Shown here: positions 50,601-56,600 of the stretch, in pieces
Position numbering within the stretch: position 1 is the stretch's first letter
How the letters are laid out: each line of letters begins with the position of its first letter
From: Hetaerina americana
Lineage: Eukaryota; Arthropoda; Insecta; Odonata; Calopterygidae
Reading direction: 5' to 3'
Length of the DNA stretch: 64,000 nucleotides
NCBI GenBank assembly: GCA_022747635.1
Contig: JAKTNV010000018.1
Location: 3,624,427 to 3,688,426 of the forward strand
Notes under the pieces: generated by a model
Database searches by the model: none
Seen by the model: only the letters and a program-made list of their open reading frames with translations
What the model was told of the DNA's origin: nothing
Translations under genes and position numbers: made by a program

Positions 50601-53600
50601 ATCATCCTCCATATTTGCCAGATCTCCCCCCCCCCCCCCCCTGCGACTTATATCCTATTCCCACAAAATGCAAAAGTGTGATGAGGGGACATAATTGGGA
50701 AGATGTGGAAGACACAATAAAGCAAGAAACAATGAGAAAACCAAAAAGGTTAACTGCCACGAGGACTTCCCAAGGGTGCTTTAAACAGTGGAAAAGAAGA
50801 TGGAATAAGTGCATGGCTACGAATGGAGAGTACTTTGAAAAGGGGACAAAATCTATGTAGACTAAATTTATCAAAATAAAAGTTTTTATGGCCTCAGTTC
50901 GCATATTTATTGGACAGAGTAGTGTTCCCTGTTAGTTATAAGTGATTGAGATGAAGCATTGAGATAAAGGAGGAATGTTATGAGTAAGGCTGAAAGTGCT
51001 ATAGAGCACAAAATGTCTGTTCAATGAAAGCTATGGTTTTTTTACTTGTAGAAGGGTTTAATATAAACTGATATCTGGTTCAAATGCACACACAAGAATG
51101 AGTTGGAAAATGGAAAAATATCAAAACTGTTTACAACATGCAGCTGATATGGTGAGGAGGTAGTAAAATGGGTACTGTTCGAGTTGAGATGTCATGAGAT
51201 GAGTGTCATTATCTCATGATGTTTTCAAGCTAGCCTTAAATCCTTGCCGTTGTTGTTGCACTTGCTACTTTGAAGGTCTATGGTCCTTCATGACTGACAG
51301 TGATATCGGATTCTAGGGCCATCTGTCAGGAGCATTGTGTGTACATTAATTCTGTTGTCATGACATCTTGCTCCTCTAGAGCCACTAGAAATTCACAGAG
51401 TGTAAGAGGGTACCTCTGTAACTTCATTGGTTAAAGAATTTGGCCAGACATGGAGGGGTCTGGGTTTGATTCCCTGCGGAAGGCAAATGATTCTTTACAA
51501 TCTGTGAAATTCCTTCATTATCAATGCCATCAGTAGATGTCTCTGTTAAAATAACTGCTGTGGCATCTCCCGCAGTTCTATGAAATTGTTCTATCCTTAA
51601 ATTGAGGGTTCAAAATTAAACCTTAGTACTTTGATGTAATTCTGCCAATGCCCATAGTCCACTCAGCATTTAATTTTTAAACACCTCATATTTGTAAGTG
51701 GAAGCACCAGAATGAAATACTACCTTTCTCTTCATATAAAATTTTTAATTTAGTGATTTTTACTGTGAAAATGAAATATTGCATTCATTAAATTATTCTA
51801 ATCTCTTTAATTTTTCATGCTGTGATATGTTCCAAAGCATTCACCTACATGAAGACCTGTATTGCATTCGCATGTCTCACATATATAAATTGTCTCTCTT
51901 CTTCTACCTTTTGACCCTTCTAGTTGTGTAAACAACACAACATTTGTGGTTTTTTGTTAGGCTATGGAATGATTGATTACACGGAACTTTCCACCTGACC
52001 GCTGATCTGGCTTATCAGATGAATATCTACCCCTTGGAGTTTATACCCCACCTCTGAATTCCCCCACGAGACCATGCAAAAGTTCCCCGAATAAATTTTA
52101 CTATCGAAATTGGTTTTTCATTTTTTTTTCTTTTTTTACATTCTTTGAACAAAATGAAAAAATTCACAACACTGACCTCAAGCCCCAAGGAGAGCAACTA
52201 ATATTTGAGAGTTTTTCTCATGAAACTATATGTGCTTGAGTAGTGATCTGCCAAATCAACTCCCCCCATAAACTTTGTACAGTCGGTCAGTACCTTTCCC
52301 ACCACCACACCGCACACTCTCTCCTTTCCGCCAATTCCCATCTGTGAATTGTCCCATCTACTGAGCATTATGACTACCCTTTTGTTCTTCCATACAAGAA
52401 GCATTACTTTTGTATTTCTATAAGCCACTTACCTCTCCTTTCTTTAGCTTGGGATGTTTATTATGGTGGGATTGTCTTTTCCATTATTGCCCCTCTAAGG
52501 GGTTTTTTTTCCTTGAGCAATTCCCATGCAAGATTTACGCTAGTGTAATAATAATAATAACACTTTATTAATTTTGAAACATGGTACATTTATATTAAAT
52601 ATATTACCTGTTGGTGAAGAAATGATAGCCTTGAGCATCAGGCACTGAGTTCTTCAATCTCTTATGCAGTTCTAAAACTATTCTGCTAGTAAAAGGGAGA
52701 TCAGGTCTTGCCAAGGTGTCTGGTGTGAATCCACTATAATAAGAGGAAAATGAATGCACGTAACCACTCTTGGGATCTGAGAGGACATATCAACGAATAC
52801 CCCATTTTGTTGGCTTTGTAGGATTATATGTCATTAATTTTATCTTTCCTTTGAAACCAACAACAGCCTCATCAATAGACATATCCCTTCCAGGATGGAA
52901 TCTCACCCTAAATTTCACTTCCAGATAGGACAAAAAGGAGTTTACCTTCTCTGTTCTTGTTCTTAAATTTTTACTTCGATTTTTGATCATTTTTCAAGTG
53001 CAACATCAAAAATTTTGCAAGAACCTCTCTCTCCCTTTAGAAACAGCTAGAAAAAATGGTCCAAGAGACATAAAATCCATGGACCTTAACTCTGCAAGTT
53101 AGTTTGATTCAATACACCCATATTTAGTATTATGCCTAGAAAAGCCTTCATTTCCTCTACTTTCCCCTCTTTCCATTTAGTCCTTTCTATCATCAACAAG
53201 GGTACGTACGTGGTCAGTACAATAAATGAGCTAAGTGGTGCAATCTGGCAGCCATGACGCCGACTACAGCCCAGCCCACTAGTTACCAGAGACCTAGTTA
53301 GTTGCCTGAGACCCCCGATGAGCCAGCCGCCTGTGCTTGGCGGATCGTCAAGCTGTGCGTATAATGGTGCCAGTTATGTTAGTTTCTGTTGTCCTTGTTT
53401 TTACTGCTTGTCAAAAATGGAAATTGACGAAGTTACGGAGCAATGAATCAACATCAAGTTTGTTGGTGAAGTGCGGTAAAAGTGATCAAGAAATTACTGA
53501 AATGTTGACAGCTGTTTACGGTGATAATGCTCTGAAGAAAACATCCATTTTCAAGTGGATTCAGCATTTTAAAGATGGCCGAAAAGACGCCACAGATGAT

Positions 53601-56600
53601 CCAAGGCAGGGACAACCTTCAAACACCTGTGTTGACGACAACATTGATCGTGTGCGGTCCCTTGTCCTTCTTACCGATTGTTGAAAAACTGTCCAAATGA
53701 TAGCCAATGAACTGAAAAACAGTGCGCACTATTTTAACTCAACATGATGGATGGATCCTTCACCATGACAATGCACCTGCACATTCAGCATTGATTGTTC
53801 ATCAGTTTCTGGCAACAAACTCAAATCACCATCCTTAATCATCCTCCTTATTCGCCAGATCTCGCCCCCTGCAAATTTTTCCTGTTCCTTCAAAATGCAA
53901 AAATGTGAAGAGGTTACATCACTGGGAAGATGTGGACACAATAAAGCGAGAAATGATGAGAAAACTAAGAAGCCTAACTGCCACGAGGACTTCCAAGGGT
54001 GCTTTAAACAGTGGAAAAGAAGATGGAACTAGTGTATAGCGACAAATGGAGAGTACTTTGAAGGGGACCAAATTGATGTAGACTAAAATTTGCAAAACTA
54101 AGTTTTTATGGCCTCAGTTCGCATATTGATTGGACAGAACTCGTACGATAATTGACAATGTTGCCTGTGGCCAAAGAATACAAAGTCCCAAGTGTTCAGG
54201 AAAAGAGAAACCCTATTCCACTTGTTCTTCTTTTGGGTTTTGCTGCCTCGGTAAGTGGCTGCTCTTGTGTGGTTCCAAGGGCATGGGTGGGTACGTAAAG
54301 TGAAAGTTGGAGGGTGCTTTGAATCTTCAAGCGTCTACACAGGAATCGGAAAGTGGCAGGCGGTTATGTGTCCTCTTGATGCGCTCATGAGAGTGTAAAA
54401 CAGCGGGGAGTGGGAGGGAGGTACTTGTTCATTCACTAGGGTCGCATTGGCCATTGAATGAGGCACTATTTCAACAGCATGAAGGGTGTCCGCTGCCTTC
54501 TTCAACGAGGAGAGAAGTTGCTCTAGTGGTTACTCTCTAGCAAATGTTTTGCAAATATTGATTTTTTAATATTTTTCTTTGGGGATTTTCACTGATGTGG
54601 GGTTTATATCTTTCGTGAGCGGAATTCTGCACCATTTCCTTGGTTTTTTTCTACTTGAAGGGATGAGATTTCCGATAACAAGTGTTAGAAGAGGGATTTG
54701 CATAAAAGATTGTCTATGAGTTCTGGTTGGTAACAGTTCCTTGTTGCTATGTGTTTCATCATTGTAGCTCTTTCTGATGGCTGTTTTTCTGCATTGATAT
54801 TTTTATTAACCTATTGATCATTGAATAAAAAGCGGAAGTTTTCTGTGAGAAGGGGTGTCAGGAGTCAGCTGGAATCACTTCGTCTGTGCATGTGGGCTTC
54901 TGAAGTAATAAAAAATCATGCCGCGATCGTCAAATAAACTTCTTAGATGCACTATTCTCATAAAAAATTGAAGGCATGATTTTTCTTGAAAACATGCAAA
55001 AAGTAGCTTGGGGAGTACCCAATGAAGAAGTTGGTTGTGATAATGCAAAAGAAAATCTTCCGTTTACCATGGACATCGTAAACGATATTGTCTTAAAAGT
55101 TGTTGAAGACAAGACAAGTGTATGATATAATATACTGTATTCATTTTGAAATACGGGCCAACCATACTCAATGTATGCACACAAATTCTTAAACACAATG
55201 AAGATCATCACAAAAAGAGTTCATCAATTGAGTGAAGTGGGTTAGAAGTAACCAGTATACAGGGCATGGCAGTAAAATCCGGACAAATGAAACTTTTGTT
55301 TAAAAGCAAATGTAATTCAAAAAATGCAAATGAAAATGAAAATCCTTTTACATTTCAAGTAGTGGTATCTGTCAAGAGAGTGACATTCCTCAATGTAATT
55401 AATTACCCCCTTCAGCTGCAATGACGGGCTCCAATCTTGTCCTCATGAATCGATCGCACGCTCTCTTTAAAACAGAGCTCTCAATAATATATTAGCGAAT
55501 GCTGCTACGATAGTAGTGCGTAGAGATGCGACATTGGGGTGCCTCGTCTTATTGGTATTTCCTTTCGACTGCACTCCAAACATACATAATAGTCGAGGGG
55601 GTTCAAGTCCGGGCTATTCGGGGGGGGGCCAGAACTCCTTTGACCAGAACATGTCAATGTTATCTGAGAAATTGGTGCATTGAAATGCAAATTAGCAGAT
55701 GACTCCATTAAAAGGCACTGTTGCGGCATCTCCTGCAGTTTCTTTGGAACTCTCTACTTCCTTGGGTTTGTGAAATGACTATGTGCAAGTCTCGATCACT
55801 AACTGGAAACACCTATTGGATTGGTGAGGAATTTCTTTCATTGAATGGAATCTTAATGTTGAGGGATCATGGTCATCTCTAAATGGTACCTAGATCCAAT
55901 GGTGAATTTTGACTGTGAGATAGATGAGGAAATGAAATAAAATTATTTGCTCAGATAAAATGGAGAGAGTTGACAGGGATCAGTAACCTATGATAAGGAA
56001 GGGTGTGATAAAGGGCAGGGTAAGTGAGAACGTGGTGCCAAGCTGAGTCCATATGAAGCCGTGGGTTTTGGACCACGTAAGAACACCAGACATACACACA
56101 ATAAATGCATGTGGATGTTGAAATTAATGTGTTCTTTTGGTTTCCTTTCATTAACTTCTCCTCGTGTGTTTCTTTTCAATTATATCTGCCATTGCTTGTT
56201 CCTTCCAGTAATATTTTCTTCAATTATTTTACGAGGAGGAATTAATAGAAGATTTTTTCAACTGATCTGTTTCGTTTTTAATTTCAAGAATAGGTATTAT
56301 GTTCTGCTGGAAGTCTCTTGGAATTTTTTGTTGATGATGACAGTGCTGATATTGCGTGTACAGCTCAGTTGAGTCTTTCCTTAAGCATCCGTGCTTATAC
56401 AAGCACGGATGCAACAACATGGATTATAGGGGATTTGTTTGTGTAGAACTCCTTAACTACAGCATTATGTTCTGAGTTGTATATTCCTTATTTGGCTTCG
56501 ATTATTAATTATTATTTAATGAGGTGTCTTTAAATGCAAAGTAGTGCCGTATGTTCTTTCTATCTCACATTTCGCAAAAAGCGATGGATAAGAGGAAGAC

